64,000 bases of DNA from Erigeron canadensis (Eukaryota; Streptophyta; Magnoliopsida; Asterales; Asteraceae), in NCBI RefSeq assembly GCF_010389155.1, contig NC_057768.1, positions 4,524,501 through 4,588,500 of the forward strand, in the 5' to 3' direction. This document shows positions 23,972-35,059 of this stretch, piece after piece (the first letter of the stretch is position 1; the number at the start of each line of letters is the position of its first letter). The translations under genes were made by a program, and so were the position numbers. The notes beneath the pieces were generated by a model. It ran no database searches, was not told where the DNA came from, and saw only the letters and a program-made list of their open reading frames with translations.

Positions 23972-24362
23972 TAATATACGACAAATAATAAACAAGAAAG
24001 ATAAACATGGATGGAGTTTGCAATTAGTTTTTATCTACACAAAACAATAGAAAGAATTATAGAAAATCATCACCTACAAAATAAATGAAAGGTGGGGATG
24101 ATTGACAAATTGAAATTGTGTAAACTTTGACAGCATCGCTTAGACTTCGAAGAAGCAGACAAGTAACAATCCCTTCTTATTTTCCTTTATAATCCGCATA
24201 TAAGTTTTAATTTTATATATATAACAATAAAAAATAAAAAATCGGGTCCCCTAAAAAATCGGACCTCGGCCCGTCGTTCACTTTGCCCACCCTTTACACC
24301 GCCCCTGATTAAGACGTCTTGATTAGAATCTAAAACAAGGTTTTAATCACATTTAGTATTCA

Positions 24363-25290
24363 CTAGTATTTCTACTCGGGCGTTGCCCCAGGAGAAAAAT
24401 ATAAATCTGGTAATAAAAGTTACAAAAACATTAAGCCGAAAAACAAAATTACCCGGGCGGTGCTCCGGGAGAAAAAAAAAATCTCGTGATAAAAGTTAAA
24501 AATCATTAAGCTGAAAACTAAATATTTGTGCCAAAAGTTAAGAAAATAAAAGTTGTAATAAAAAGTAAAGAAAATGAAACTTTGGTAACAAAAGTTTAAA
24601 ACCAAAATCTGTGCGGTAAAAAGAAGAACAAAAAGAAAACTTTTGGAGCGAGATTTTAAAAAATGAAAGTTACAGTAAAAAAATACAAAAAAAATTAAAA
24701 GTTTTGTAGCAAAAGTTAAGAAAACCGGTTATACGTTAAAAACCAAAGAAAATGAAACCTTGGTTGATAAAGTTAAAAAACTCGAAGTTATGTGAAAAGA
24801 AGTAGCGAAGATGAAACTTTTGAGGAAAAAGTCAAAAAACCAAAAGTTATGTGAAAAAAACAAAAGAAAAGAACAAAAACTTTAAAACAAAGCTTTCGTG
24901 ACAAAATTTAAAAACTCTAAAGTTATGTGGCAAAAAGTAAAACGGAGAAAAGTAAGAAACAACGTTTCCGTGACGAAAGTTTAAAAAGTAAAAGTTACGT
25001 GGTAAAAATAACAAAGAAAAACACTTTTTTTGCAATATATTTGCTTTAGATGGGTTGTACCTAATGTTTAAGGAGTTGTAATTTAAATATGAAAGTTGAT
25101 AGACGTTAAAAAAAGGACCTGATTTGTTGTATCTTTTATGAATATACTTAACGATCGTTAAAGCTATTAATTGTTTTTGTTTTATGTATGCTTTGGGGTG
25201 GTTGTACCTTGTGTTAGACCACTTGTACTCTTAGCTACAGTAACTTTCTTCTCACAAAAGAAAAGTTACTTTTTAGTATATATATATAAT
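24363..25290 (-). mobile_element. Probable Helitron with internal AAAGTTA-rich repeats
   Basis: The minus-strand 3' end has a GGGCAACGCCC stem and CTAG|T at 24366-24363. The interior to about 25030 is a run of degenerate repeats (AAAGTTATGTG, AAAATGAAACTTT, GTGACAAAAGTT) shared with 55570-57220, which has the same kind of terminus. The 5' border near TTAGTATATATATATAATTA (about 25280) is approximate. Confidence 0.5.
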
Positions 25291-25947
25291 TACTCCATTT
25301 CTGCAAACAATATGATGCCCGTCACCTGAATCGAGATACATTTCAATAATAAAATGTTTGGTTTATATACAAATTTTAAACTCGATCTGAACTAACATCT
25401 GAAAACAGCAACCCAGAGTAAGCTTGTGGATCAAAATTGAACATTGAAATTACTAATCTCAAGTGACAGTTAGTGGTACCCAAACAAGTAATCAGGATTT
25501 TACACTAACTAATAAAGAAACATTGTGGTATGCGAGTACAAAGTACTTTAACGAAATATAAGAAGTCCCGAAACATTATTCCTGATAAACATTGTTTTGC
25601 TTGTGGCGTTAATAGAACTTGTATATGGAGAATATAGAGGTGTATTTTCAAAGTGTGTATGTGAAATAGAAAATCAAGACACAACAAGTAGATTTTTACA
25701 GTCGTGATACTCACTTGAAAATTCGGGAAACACTAGTAGATTGACTAGCATATAGTTTCAGCCGTGATTCTCTATTGGTTCATGTTTATTATTCACTTGG
25801 TAAAAGCCAACACAAGCAAGAGAAACAAGGGTTTATTTTGGGAAAAGAGGAAATCATCAAATTGATATAAAGCTTAGTACAAGTTGTGAGGGCCCATGGA
25901 CACTTGACATGGTATAATTGGTCCATTATATTTCTTACTAGAAGTGT
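25291..25947. other. Non-coding spacer
   Basis: No gene, repeat or signal recognised between the Helitron and the Harbinger element. Confidence 0.4.
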
Positions 25948-25950
25948 TAA

Positions 25951-26810
25951 AGTGTGGAGGGAATAGTTGCCATTTTGGTTAACTTACTCAATCTTTTCTG
26001 CAATCAAAACCTTTCAACTCACAACTATCCAATCCTTACCCAAATCACTTGCAATACATATCTAATTCATTAAACTTACCCAATTTCATTTTTTTTTCAT
26101 TTTTTTTACTATACCAATAATTAAAAATCATATAAACATAAAACATAAACTTAATTCCATTAAAATAAAAAAACCACGTTACATAAATAATATTAAAAAC
26201 ACATAATAAAAACATAAATAATACTAAAAACACATAATAAAAACATTTCATATATTACTAAAACAGATAACTAACACTCGGAATAGTCCGAGTCAACTGT
26301 GTTGTCACCGTCGTTGCGGTGATTGTAGCGGTAGGGCTCAGGAGAACCGGCTTGGTAAGCCGCTTTGTTCTCAGATCGGATGAAATCACGTTATTCACAT
26401 CAGAAAGGTATTTAGAGTCGTAATTGAGGTGGGTTTGGATGACCATTTTACAATCACGAAGGTCCTTTATAGTAAGTAAGTTGTGTGTGAAATGTAAATT
26501 GGAAGAAGAAGATGGTAATAAGAAATATTGAAGAAGAAGAGATAAAGTTAGTATGTAGTGTGTGAAATAGGTGGGTGTTATATAAATAAAGGGGTAATTT
26601 TTTTATTTTTTTTTTAAACCTGGCTAACGTTCAAATGTGGGGGGCCCCACTTGCTTTCCAACGTCTCTCTCGCATACCCGCTCGTCAGCTTCCAAGCTCA
26701 ATCCTATACCTGATTTACAGTACCCGAATGATACCCGAGAGGATGAAACGGTGTTACCGATCGGGTTTGGGGTACCCGAAACCCCTACCCGAGAGGTATT
26801 CCCTCCACCC
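25951..26810. mobile_element. PIF/Harbinger-type element (860 bp, TAA duplication)
   Basis: Ends AGTGTGGAGGGAATAG and GTATTCCCTCCACCC are imperfect inverted repeats flanked by TAA (25948-25950 and 26811-26813). At 26270-26390 on the minus strand a short frame ends S-P-E-P-Y-R-Y-N-H-R-N-D and then S-D-Y-S-E-C before a stop. This may be the tail of an element-encoded protein, but I do not recognise the family. Confidence 0.6.
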
Positions 26811-26813
26811 TAA

Positions 26814-28078
26814 GTGGTAAGGATTTCATGACTAAATAGGTAAAATTATTTGGAGTTGTCTAAAATAAGACATACACTATAAAATACGACCATATACGTA
26901 ATTTTTCCATCTTTTAATGTGTAAATTATTTAAATGCAGAGTAACTTTTTTTTTTTTACTTAAAAATAAATAAAAACATGGAGAAAATATGATATCAGTG
27001 TGTGTGTGGAAGAGGGGTTACTAGTTTTATTAGAATACAAATAATGTAGTCCATTCATATGTAAATTTGATTAGAGATTTACGAGTAATTGGTTTAATCA
27101 AATTTTGGATTGTAATTTGAATCTCGGATTTGTTATTCAGATTATACGGATCAAATTATGAAATGTTTTATAAATTTTGAGTTCAATCGAATAATCCAGA
27201 TAAAAACTTCACCTGATAATATATTGTCTTTTGGTAAAGTACATTTTATATTACAAGTTTCGTCTCTATCTTTTAAAAATGACACTGAACGTCGGGAAGA
27301 TATGCACGTGTTTGTAAATAAACGTTTGGGAGAAGATTGTCCAAAGGAAAAATTGATTACCTTGGGAAAGTTCGATAGAGATGTTAAAAGATAAAAATTC
27401 AAAACTCAAAGAGGAATTTGGGTCGCATGACTAGTGAATTGATAAATCACAAGGACCTAGAGGAATTCATTCACTAATGAAATGTTCGATTATCACTTTG
27501 ACATCAACATCCACGCCTCGAAAGATTGTTTGATGAAGACAAAAACTTCTTATTCGTCCCACGATTTTTTAGCATTCTGCAAATATATGTTTCATATGGA
27601 ACTGTAAGTCTTCAATCGTGTTTGGAGTTGGTATATTTTAGTTATTTTAATCTTAGTGTAGCTTCCATTACTAGTTAGTATTGATAAAGTATTCATTATA
27701 TTCAATTAATTTTATCTCGATGTATGTTGTAAACTTTTCGTTTGAAATAGAGTTTTCACAGTTTGACAAGTAAATTACCTGTTATATTTATAGTACTTTA
27801 TACTTCTAAGCCACTTACTGTGTCAAATTACATTACAATTTCACAACACGAGTACACAATAACCACAAACAGATAAATAGATAACATGAACAGTAGATGA
27901 AAAATCACAATTGAAAAATGTATATTTTTGGTCTGTAGTTAAACACCGATCAAAAAACAACATAACTAACAATTTTCAAAGGTAACTGCAATATACAAAG
28001 ATGGATAAATGGGAATCCCCTAAGTTCGTGTACAATTCATTATCCGTGCATACCTTATTACACAACCTTCGTTGGCAA
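26814..28078. other. Non-coding stretch, no recognised gene
   Basis: Overlapping 78- to 83-codon frames on both strands at 27151-27402 match no family I know. Nothing else stands out. Confidence 0.35.
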
Positions 28079-28420
28079 GCAGGTGCAATCCCAGCAGTAA
28101 ATCCATTTTTGCAGTGAATTTTGTTCTCGTCAACACTCTAAAGATACATAGAGTGTAGATGGACAAGGTCTTGCAAGTGCAACTGACGTCGATTCAATGT
28201 CACCAAACACCGAAAACCAACTGTTTCCAATGGTACAAGCAATGTCATTATGTAAAGATGAAATCTATTGTTTTCTACGTGATGGTTTTGCAGGTGCAAT
28301 CCCAGCGGCAAATGCACTTTTTGTAGTGAATTTGTTCTCATCAACACTCTATGCGTACATGGAGTGTAGATGGACAAGGTCTCACCAGTGCAACTGACGT
28401 TCGGTTAATGTCTCAGAATA
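28079..28420. repeat. Tandem duplication, period 211 bp
   Basis: GCAGGTGCAATCCCAGC, followed by a TTTGTTCTC / CAACACTCTA segment and GGAGTGTAGATGGACAAGGT, occurs at 28079 and again at 28290. Small differences separate the copies. The function of the unit is unknown. Confidence 0.75.
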
Positions 28421-28819
28421 CGTCTAGTGTCCATCTGACCAAAAGATTAACACGAGTTGTTTGCTATTTGCTTCACACTGTAAAAACAGTTGGTTAAGTT
28501 CCGATTATAAAGCAACCAAGTCCCCAACCCCATTAAAAAAAACAAAACAAAACTGAATGACATAGTTTAGTACTTCAGTTCATTTCTAAAGCATTACGAT
28601 TTTAATTTTGTCATCTGTATGAATTCTATAAGCACACGCATCTTAAATTTCTTACTGCCTTCACCTTATTGGAACATATATACACAACATGCACATATTA
28701 ATAATATTTGAAACAAGTTTAGCAAGCTTTCGATACTTCTACTTCAATCACACAATTATAAAGTAATTCCATAATTTAACCAAATCTTGCCCAAACATTT
28801 ATTTAAAATATTAAAAAAT

Positions 28820-28900
28820 TAATAAGCGGAGGGGTTTCTCGCCCAAATTGGGTGCATAACTGATTTATACCCACTTTTCTCTCTCTCGCTATATATATAT
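28820..28900. mobile_element. Half copy of the TATA-flanked MITE family
   Basis: GGGGTTTCTCGCCCAAATTG, GGTGCATAACT and a CTCTCTCTCGC end before TATATATATATATA resemble one arm of the element at 50875-51072. Confidence 0.45.
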
Positions 28901-28953
28901 ATATCAAGCAAGCTAGTATATACATGTTACTAGAAGTTCGGCTTTTAGTTTAA

Positions 28954-29348
28954 CGAGAGCAAGTACCCGCGCGTTGCGGTGGTGAGATGGTGGGGTAATA
29001 GGTCATAGGGTGTGATAGCCAAATGCCTTAACTGTATAGGCTCCGCTCTCGGATTTAAAAATTCGTCGAAAATATATCGAATGACATCTCTAATGAAAGA
29101 GCATAAAATTTTATGAACACCCATGTAATTATTATAATTTATTGATGTATGGTTTTTGAGATAAAAGATTTTAAATGAATCGAAGGAATAAATGATTTAT
29201 GAAGGAGAAAAAAAAAATGAGTCCTAGAGATTTGAGGAGAGTGAAAGGGTATTAGGTAAATATAGAATTGATATACAGGTATTTTGGGAAAGTAAATGTT
29301 GAAACTTAAAATGCAAACAAGGAAGATCTGCTTTATAATATAGTATAA
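28954..29348 (-). mobile_element. Short Helitron, CTCG-ending family, copy 3
   Basis: It aligns with copies 1656-2099 and 3308-3735, with the stem CCGCAACGCGCGGG and CTCG|T end at 28954. It abuts the intron side of the orphan DUF4228 exon. Comparison with the parent intron places its right border at about 29348. Confidence 0.7.
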
Positions 29349-29509
29349 ATAAATGATTTATACCTTGACTGAATCTGTATTTGATTTATTGGCTGTATTT
29401 TCGCTTATTTCAAGCACTCCTCTTTCCATCATGAATTTCTTGGCAGCAGATACTTTTAATACATCTACAAATTTGAAAACTTTTATAATTAATCATCAAC
29501 TATATAAGG

Positions 29510-29946
29510 AACTGGTAAGAGTCTTACGATTTTCGATGATCCGGATCTTCCGTACTGGATTGCAGTACAAAATCGTCCCGATCGCTGATGGAACGAGATC
29601 CAGATTGTTAAATTTGGCGTTCCCAATTTACGGTGGTAAACGGCTTAAGAAAGGTCAGATAAATCAAGATCGAGATGAGGTGGAGAACTGGAGACGGTAG
29701 TGGGTGGTGATGTGGGACTTGGGAGGTGGAATAGATGAAGCAGAGAGTATGACTGTGGAAAGATAAACTATTTGGGTATTTTCCATACTTAAAGATTAAG
29801 CTTTTGTCTATATTCACCCCTTCTCTTTCTTTTTATGTGCAAATTTTGTTATATCTTTTTATGTTCACTTCTGATCACTTAATTTTAAAAAGTTATCCAA
29901 AATTAATTCTGTAACCTTATTCAATGTTTTCAATATTAATAATATA
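29510..29946. other. Unidentified GC-richer segment
   Basis: The segment 29510-29700 is less AT-rich than its surroundings and open for 115 codons on the plus strand (29353-29700), but that frame begins in antisense to the orphan exon. No protein family was recognised. Confidence 0.3.
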
Positions 29947-30125
29947 CTAGATTTTAGACCCGTGTTCAACACTGAACACATGGTTTACAATATTATCAAT
30001 ATTTGATTTTCATACATTAATTCTTTAACCTTCTTCAATGTTTTCAATATTAGTAATATACTAGATTTTAGACTCGTGTCCAACACTGAACACGGGGTTT
30101 ACGATATTATCAATATTTAATTTTC
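29901..30125. repeat. Tandem copy of Helitron 3' end, 114-bp period
   Basis: TTCAATGTTTTCAATATTA, AATATACTAGATTTTAGAC and the terminal hairpin occur twice, with CTAG at 29947 and 30061. Confidence 0.8.
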
Positions 30126-30607
30126 ATATATTTTAAAAGCTTATAATTTTGAATATATACGGTTCTAAGTGTTATACTTTGCAAGTTGTAGTACAATAAT
30201 CACAGGTTCGTCACTGTCATTATTAGCTGAGACATATTGATGAATTTATCTGTCGTAGTGATACCACAAAGTACATACTACAATAATTTATCTATCGTGG
30301 AATTTTTAAAACCAGTTGTACTAATAATGTGATATTATTATGAAAGATAATTAAGAATTAAAATATAAAAATAATTGTGATCTTGTACTTGACATTCAAG
30401 TATATGTATTTGATCATGATGCTACCCCATAGCATGAATAGATTTATTTCAATCACTTGTCATATGATAATTAGATAACAATTAAGATTGTTTTCATAAA
30501 TTTTGATAACAATTAGGACTCTTGATTTGAGTAACAATTGTAACTTTAAAAAATTAAATATAAATACTTTTTTAAACTTTAAAAAAAAATCATCTCAAGT
30601 TGATGGC

Positions 30608-32178
30608 TGATGTGACCAATTTATACCCATCGCCTACATTATTATTGGCCATTTATTTAAGTATTTTAAGTCAATTTTATGTGCATTTGGCGCGTTTACG
30701 GTGTTTGTTAGTGTTTTCAGGCTCTAAACAGGTTACGCGTTCATTTGGTACTTTTTCGGAAGATTTCTTGGCCTAGAAGTTGATTTGTGTTATCGAGAGT
30801 TGATTCAAGTGGAAAAGAGGGCGAAGCTCGGCATGTATTCGAGATCGAAAGAAGATTGTTCGACATAAGCGTTGACTGCGCCGCAGTGGGTATGTTACAT
30901 GGCCATTGCGCCGCAACCATTATCCACGTACCTCAAAGTGAATTAACCCCACTGCGCCGCAGTGGGGGTTGCAAGAGTTGACTGCGCCGCAGTCACTTAA
31001 TGAAGAAATCAGGTCATGGATCCTCACTGCGCCGCAGTGAGGGAATGCACATCCCACTTCGCCGCAGTGGGTGCACGGGAGCTGAAGCCTTTGCACGATT
31101 TTTGCATCAGATTTGGAGGAGTATAAATAAGAAACATAACCCTAATTCCCAGGGGATCTAAAATCTTTCTAGGAGCTGTTCTATAAGGGTTCTTCAATTT
31201 CCAAGCAAGTTTTTCTTAGGCGGATTCATTGAAGATTCACGAGCACCCATCTAGATTGTATCTACTTTATTTGTCTTGCAATTTCAATTTATCAAATGAT
31301 TGGTACATCATGTTTCTCTTCTATTTTAATTATTATTTTGAATTGATCATGAGTGGCTAAACTATTTATCATCCACCTTGATGAAACTAGACGAATGATG
31401 TGATTGCAATATTTTTAATTGAAAAGGGGTTATTTAATTATCGTTGTTCCGTGATCTTGATGATTTAATTCTTTTTATTAATTAATATGACATTGGTTGC
31501 ATATAAATTCTTAGTTGGTGGTACCAGTTGAATGTATGTGTGATTTTAAAACGGTTACTTGTCTATGAGTAATTATCACTAGTTCATGGTATGATAGTGA
31601 ATATCATTTTAAGAAAAGAGTAATTTTGTCAACGTGACTCATAACGGTTGGTGGTACCATGTTATTGTCACATAGGTACAATTGATAATTCGGTAGTCAA
31701 TAAAACTAATTGTTGGAATAGGTGTCTTAGCCTTAGTGGTACCGGCTTGGGTAATTTAACTAGCAACTTAGGTGATTTGGTATTTTGTTCACGGTTGGTG
31801 GTACCACGTGAGCACCTTAATCTTGTCACGATTATCTTTAAACTCAAAAGAAATTTGGTCTTAATCAAATGCAATCACATTTGAAGTCAAGTGAATTCAA
31901 GGTGGATGACTTTTATTATTATTGTCTGAAGTTCTTCTTACTTTTATGCAATTGGTTTTTCAAATTCATTTAAATTTTATTGTCAAAAGGATTTTCGAAG
32001 CAACACCCATTTTCCAAACCATTTCATCAAACAACTAGTCAATCCAATCCGTGAGAACGAACACGGTCTTACCTCTTAGCTATATTACAAACGGTCGGGT
32101 CCACTGCCCGATAGTGCGTAGTAGTGAGTTTTTAGGTAATTCTAGTTTTATAAATTTAAAGCTCGATTTTGCATATCA
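30608..32178 (+). mobile_element. Solo LTR (1571 bp) with ATGGC duplication
   Basis: Starts TGATGTG and ends CATATCA (inverted ends), flanked by ATGGC at 30603-30607 and 32179-32183. The flanks are continuous in the empty Helitron relative at 49824-50585, which proves the insertion. It contains a TATA box (GTATAAATAAG near 31122) and a following leader-like AACCCTAATT. There is no internal domain, so it arose by LTR-LTR recombination. It is probably Ty3/gypsy (LTR size and sequence style), not proven. Six copies of a CACTGCG-C-CGCAGTG type palindrome lie upstream of the TATA box (30873-31071), and TGGTGGTACC-like motifs recur at 31515-31805. Confidence 0.8.
31120..31132 (+). promoter_or_regulatory. 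TATA box of the solo LTR
   Basis: AGTATAAATAAG lies about 40 bases downstream of the last palindromic motif, in the position expected for the U3/R border of an LTR promoter. Confidence 0.5.
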
Positions 32179-32439
32179 ATGGCTAAAAATATATATAAAT
32201 TAAGTATTTAGGGATAAAAAGTGTAAATTATTGTTGGAAAAAAAAATGTAAATTGATGAGACTTTTTCTACAAATTAATATAAATATTAATATAATAATA
32301 TATTTAGATAATGATTATTAGGATTTTTTATTTATAGTTAATCTAAATTATGACATGAGAGATAGTAAATTTGATGAAATTGAGCGATTTGATTGGTTAA
32401 TAAGTTATTAGTTCAACTGTCTTATAGTATATATTAAGA

Positions 32440-32579
32440 TGGGTCTCGGATGTGAGTTTTTTCCAATGTCTCGGATTTGAGTCTTAGGTTTCTCATCTCA
32501 AGGTATTTTACATTAGGAGTAGCTTGGAGATCCAGCAAATCTTTGGTTAAAATTGCCTCCGACACGTCTGAATCGAAAC
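32440..32579. other. Short spacer
   Basis: No feature recognised between the Helitron and the foldback hAT remnant. Confidence 0.3.
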
Positions 32580-33143
32580 TAACTTTACAAAAAAAAATAC
32601 TGGTAATACCAAAGGATACTCCAGTACAACTATCCCAGAATTTCCCATATTTTTACTATCCAATACCGGCAGGTATCTTCGGTATATTCCCGTATTACCA
32701 TTGGGAAATGATAAATGTATCACAAAATATGATAAATGTACCATAGTGTACAAGTTTCACAACATACTGTAAAAATATGTATTGCACTATTGTGGTAGAT
32801 TCATTAATTGTTGTGGTGCGAATATCAGCTCCCATTACCATTAGGGTATTTTATTTTATTTTTATTTTTAAAAAAAATTAACTTTATGATACTTTAATGT
32901 TATTTTTTGTTATTTTTGAACTTTAAAACTTATATTTTGTTTTTAAATACCTATTTAGTATTATTTGTGACCGAATTATAATTTTAATCTGGCTATTTTC
33001 CATTAAATTGTAACAAATTTTGTAGGATTTTTATAAAAAAATAATAATAATTAACTTAATTAGACGTATCAGCCGGTATTTTCTGTATTACAGAAAAAAT
33101 TCACCATACCAGTACAATAAAAAAACTGGTTTTTTAACATTGA
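32580..33143. mobile_element. Remnant of the CCGG-rich hAT-type foldback family
   Basis: The right end ACTGGTTTTTTAACATTG and interior (TACCGGCAGGTATCTTCGG, TTTGTTATTTTTGAACTTTA, CGGTATTTTCTGTATTAC) align with the element at 35256-36163. The left end is decayed and no target duplication was found. Confidence 0.55.
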
Positions 33144-33446
33144 CCTTATTTCAAGCATTACTATTTCACTTTTCAGTTTTCAATCAATTATCTAATTGCT
33201 AAATGTTCTGCCACGAAATACGCTCTCCTAAATTTCAAAAGTGATTACTTGTATATATAATTTCAAAATATTATTTCAATATTATATACTACACACAAAT
33301 CCACCATCAAGAAACCTTCAAAGCTCAAATTTATACACTATATTCTTCCTTTTATTTAGGCCCTTTTCTCATATCCAAAAGACTACATGTTCATCGAAAA
33401 CGTGAATATACTACTACAATATCTATCTAATGCAACATTTTATACC
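33144..33446. other. Spacer without recognised features
   Basis: AT-rich; nothing supported. Confidence 0.35.
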
Positions 33447-33449
33447 TTA

Positions 33450-34691
33450 GGGGCAAGGGTGTAGTGCTATAACTTGGCAAATTGGCTAGTTTTAGGCCAA
33501 TCAAATGTCGCCACGTGTTTTTGCCAAAAAGTAGCAAAAAAGAACCAAAAATAGCCAAATCACATGGTGTAGTGCAACAAAACTAGCTAAAACTTGCCAA
33601 AATGCCAATGCCGGAAAAATTAAAGGTTGCTTGGAAAATTAAAAAAGTGATTGTTTTTAATAAAAAAAAAATGATACTTGGGCTCAGAATTTGGGGGTTG
33701 GGAATTTCGGATATCTAAGATGCCATGGCTGCCAACCTCCAAGATACGCCCCAGATCATCCGAGTCCAATTTTTACAAAAATTTTGTATCATCATTGCCA
33801 CCCAATGTAACACCGACAACCTAATTATTCAACGATATCATCATTAGCATAAAACTACTTTTCCGGCTACCCATTGCTTTAATAGAACAAAAGACGGCAA
33901 CACTATGAAGGAAAAATCCGGCAATGCTACCGCTAAGTTAACACTACAAAGTTAATCACAAACATGCAATTAACGACAATGTAAATAAATTAAATATACA
34001 TATAATCAACAGTAAGCATCAGCAGTTAACCGGAAAACCCAAAAAAGGGCTCGCTGGAAAACCGTATAAACCAGAAACCCCAAAAAGGAGTCACTGGAAA
34101 ACTGAAGCTACACCCCAGAAACCCCAAAAAGGGGACACCAGATCACATGCAGCGACGATTAAACCAGAAACCTCAAAAAAGAGGTCACCGGAAAACCGAT
34201 TAAACCAGAAACCCCAAAAAAAGGGTCGCCAGAAAACCGATTAAAAGTAGCCAAAGAGCCAATGAATGTGTCAACTACACCCTTGCCAAAGCCAAACAAC
34301 AATTTGGTCATAAAAAGTGATTGTTTTTGGCTGACGACCACTAGAAGCCCCAAAAAGGGGTTTCCGATCTCACCGGAATAAAGGTATTGCACGTTAGGAG
34401 CATCGACAAGTTTTTCCGTCATGGATTCCGTCAATAGAAGCCAAGAAAACCATAGGATTAGCCTCAAAATCGAAAACCCCTCATAAAATTTAGGTTTCTA
34501 GTGTAAAAAGATCTTGGCACAAGAAAAAAAAAGGCCACATAGCACTCTCCCAACGTTCAGAATGATCGGCCAAATGTGGCCGATATATATAGCCGATCCA
34601 ACTTGCCAATACACATGGTACAAGGTAGCCAAATAGCCGATGCTAGCCAAACCAACTTACCGATAAAATAAGCTGACTACACCCTTGTCCC
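33450..34691. mobile_element. Non-autonomous PIF/Harbinger element (1242 bp, TTA duplication)
   Basis: Ends GGGGCAAGGGTGTAGT and ACTACACCCTTGTCCC are inverted repeats flanked by TTA (33447-33449 and 34692-34694). The subterminal TTGGC / GCCAA motifs are repeated on both arms. No transposase was found. The interior contains a minisatellite (34027-34245). Confidence 0.75.
34027..34245 (+). repeat. Minisatellite, about 40-55 bp units, inside Harbinger element
   Basis: Five degenerate units of the form AAACCAGAAACCCCAAAAAG followed by GGTCGCCGGAAAACCG. They differ by small indels. Confidence 0.75.
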
Positions 34692-34694
34692 TTA

Positions 34695-35059
34695 GAGCAT
34701 CTCCAATGGTGTATTTTCAAAAGTTTTTTATCATTTTTGTAAAAAAGGTGTAAGAGGGTATAAGAGGTTTTTATAAAAAAAAGTTTTATTCTCCAATGGT
34801 AAAAAGCTTTTTAAAAACTTGAGGTTAATTTAAATACATTAATTTAGTACAAAAATATGTTCAAAATATAACCTATAAGTTAATGGATATTAAGCTTTTC
34901 ATTTACTCTTCCATTTAAATAATTACATTATAATTAATTTCAAGCTTTTAAAAGGTTATTTTGTTTTGCCATTGAAAAACAAAATGTTTTTTTATAAAAA
35001 CCTGTTACATCTTTTTACACTTATTTTACAATAAAAGTTTTTGAAAAATATACCAGCTC
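34695..35059. mobile_element. Tourist-like MITE (365 bp) abutting the Harbinger element
   Basis: GAGCATCTCCAATGGTGTAT at the left pairs with ATATACCAGCTC at the right; the right arm lacks the ATCTCCAAT part. TTA flanks both sides (34692-34694 and 35060-35062); the left TTA is shared with the neighbouring Harbinger element. Confidence 0.55.

Larger units (their letters stand above)
23076..24307. mobile_element. Non-autonomous hAT element with two nested MITEs
   Basis: It begins CAGGGCTGTC and ends CACCGCCCCTG. An exact 8-bp duplication ATTAAGAC flanks it (23068-23075 and 24308-24315), diagnostic for hAT. The arms share GGGTC, GGCC and poly-A motifs. No transposase frame is present. A TA-flanked MITE (23193-23582) and a Stowaway (23715-23971) lie inside and are therefore younger. 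Confidence 0.8.
28714..29480 (-). pseudogene. Orphan duplicate of DUF4228 gene exon 2 plus intron
   Basis: The minus-strand block 29464-29364 matches exon 2 of the gene at 17504-19370. It has the same acceptor (TTTGTAG), the D-V-L-K start, the M-E-R-G-V-L-E-I-S core and the same donor (AAG|GTATAAA). It is 101 nt against 143, a net loss of 42 bases that keeps the phase, and it has no stop. Intron-like sequence at 28714-28790 (GTTTAGCAAGCTTTCGATAC and following) matches the parent intron near 18500-18580. Exons 1 and 3 were not found nearby, so it is an orphan piece of a segmental duplication. A Helitron (28954-29348) and part of a MITE have since landed in it. Confidence 0.75.
29947..32439 (-). 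mobile_element. Helitron interrupted by a solo LTR
   Basis: On the minus strand it begins A|TCTTAATATATAC at 32439 and ends with stem GTGTTCAGTGTTGAACAC and CTAG|T at 29947. Its two halves align with the uninterrupted relative at 49824-50585 (opposite strand). The insertion at 30608-32178 explains the length difference. The 3' end is tandemly duplicated (second CTAG at 30061-30064). Confidence 0.8.

Noticed and set aside
27151..27402. Overlapping 78- and 83-codon frames on opposite strands
   Set aside because: No family similarity and no supporting signals; probably chance.
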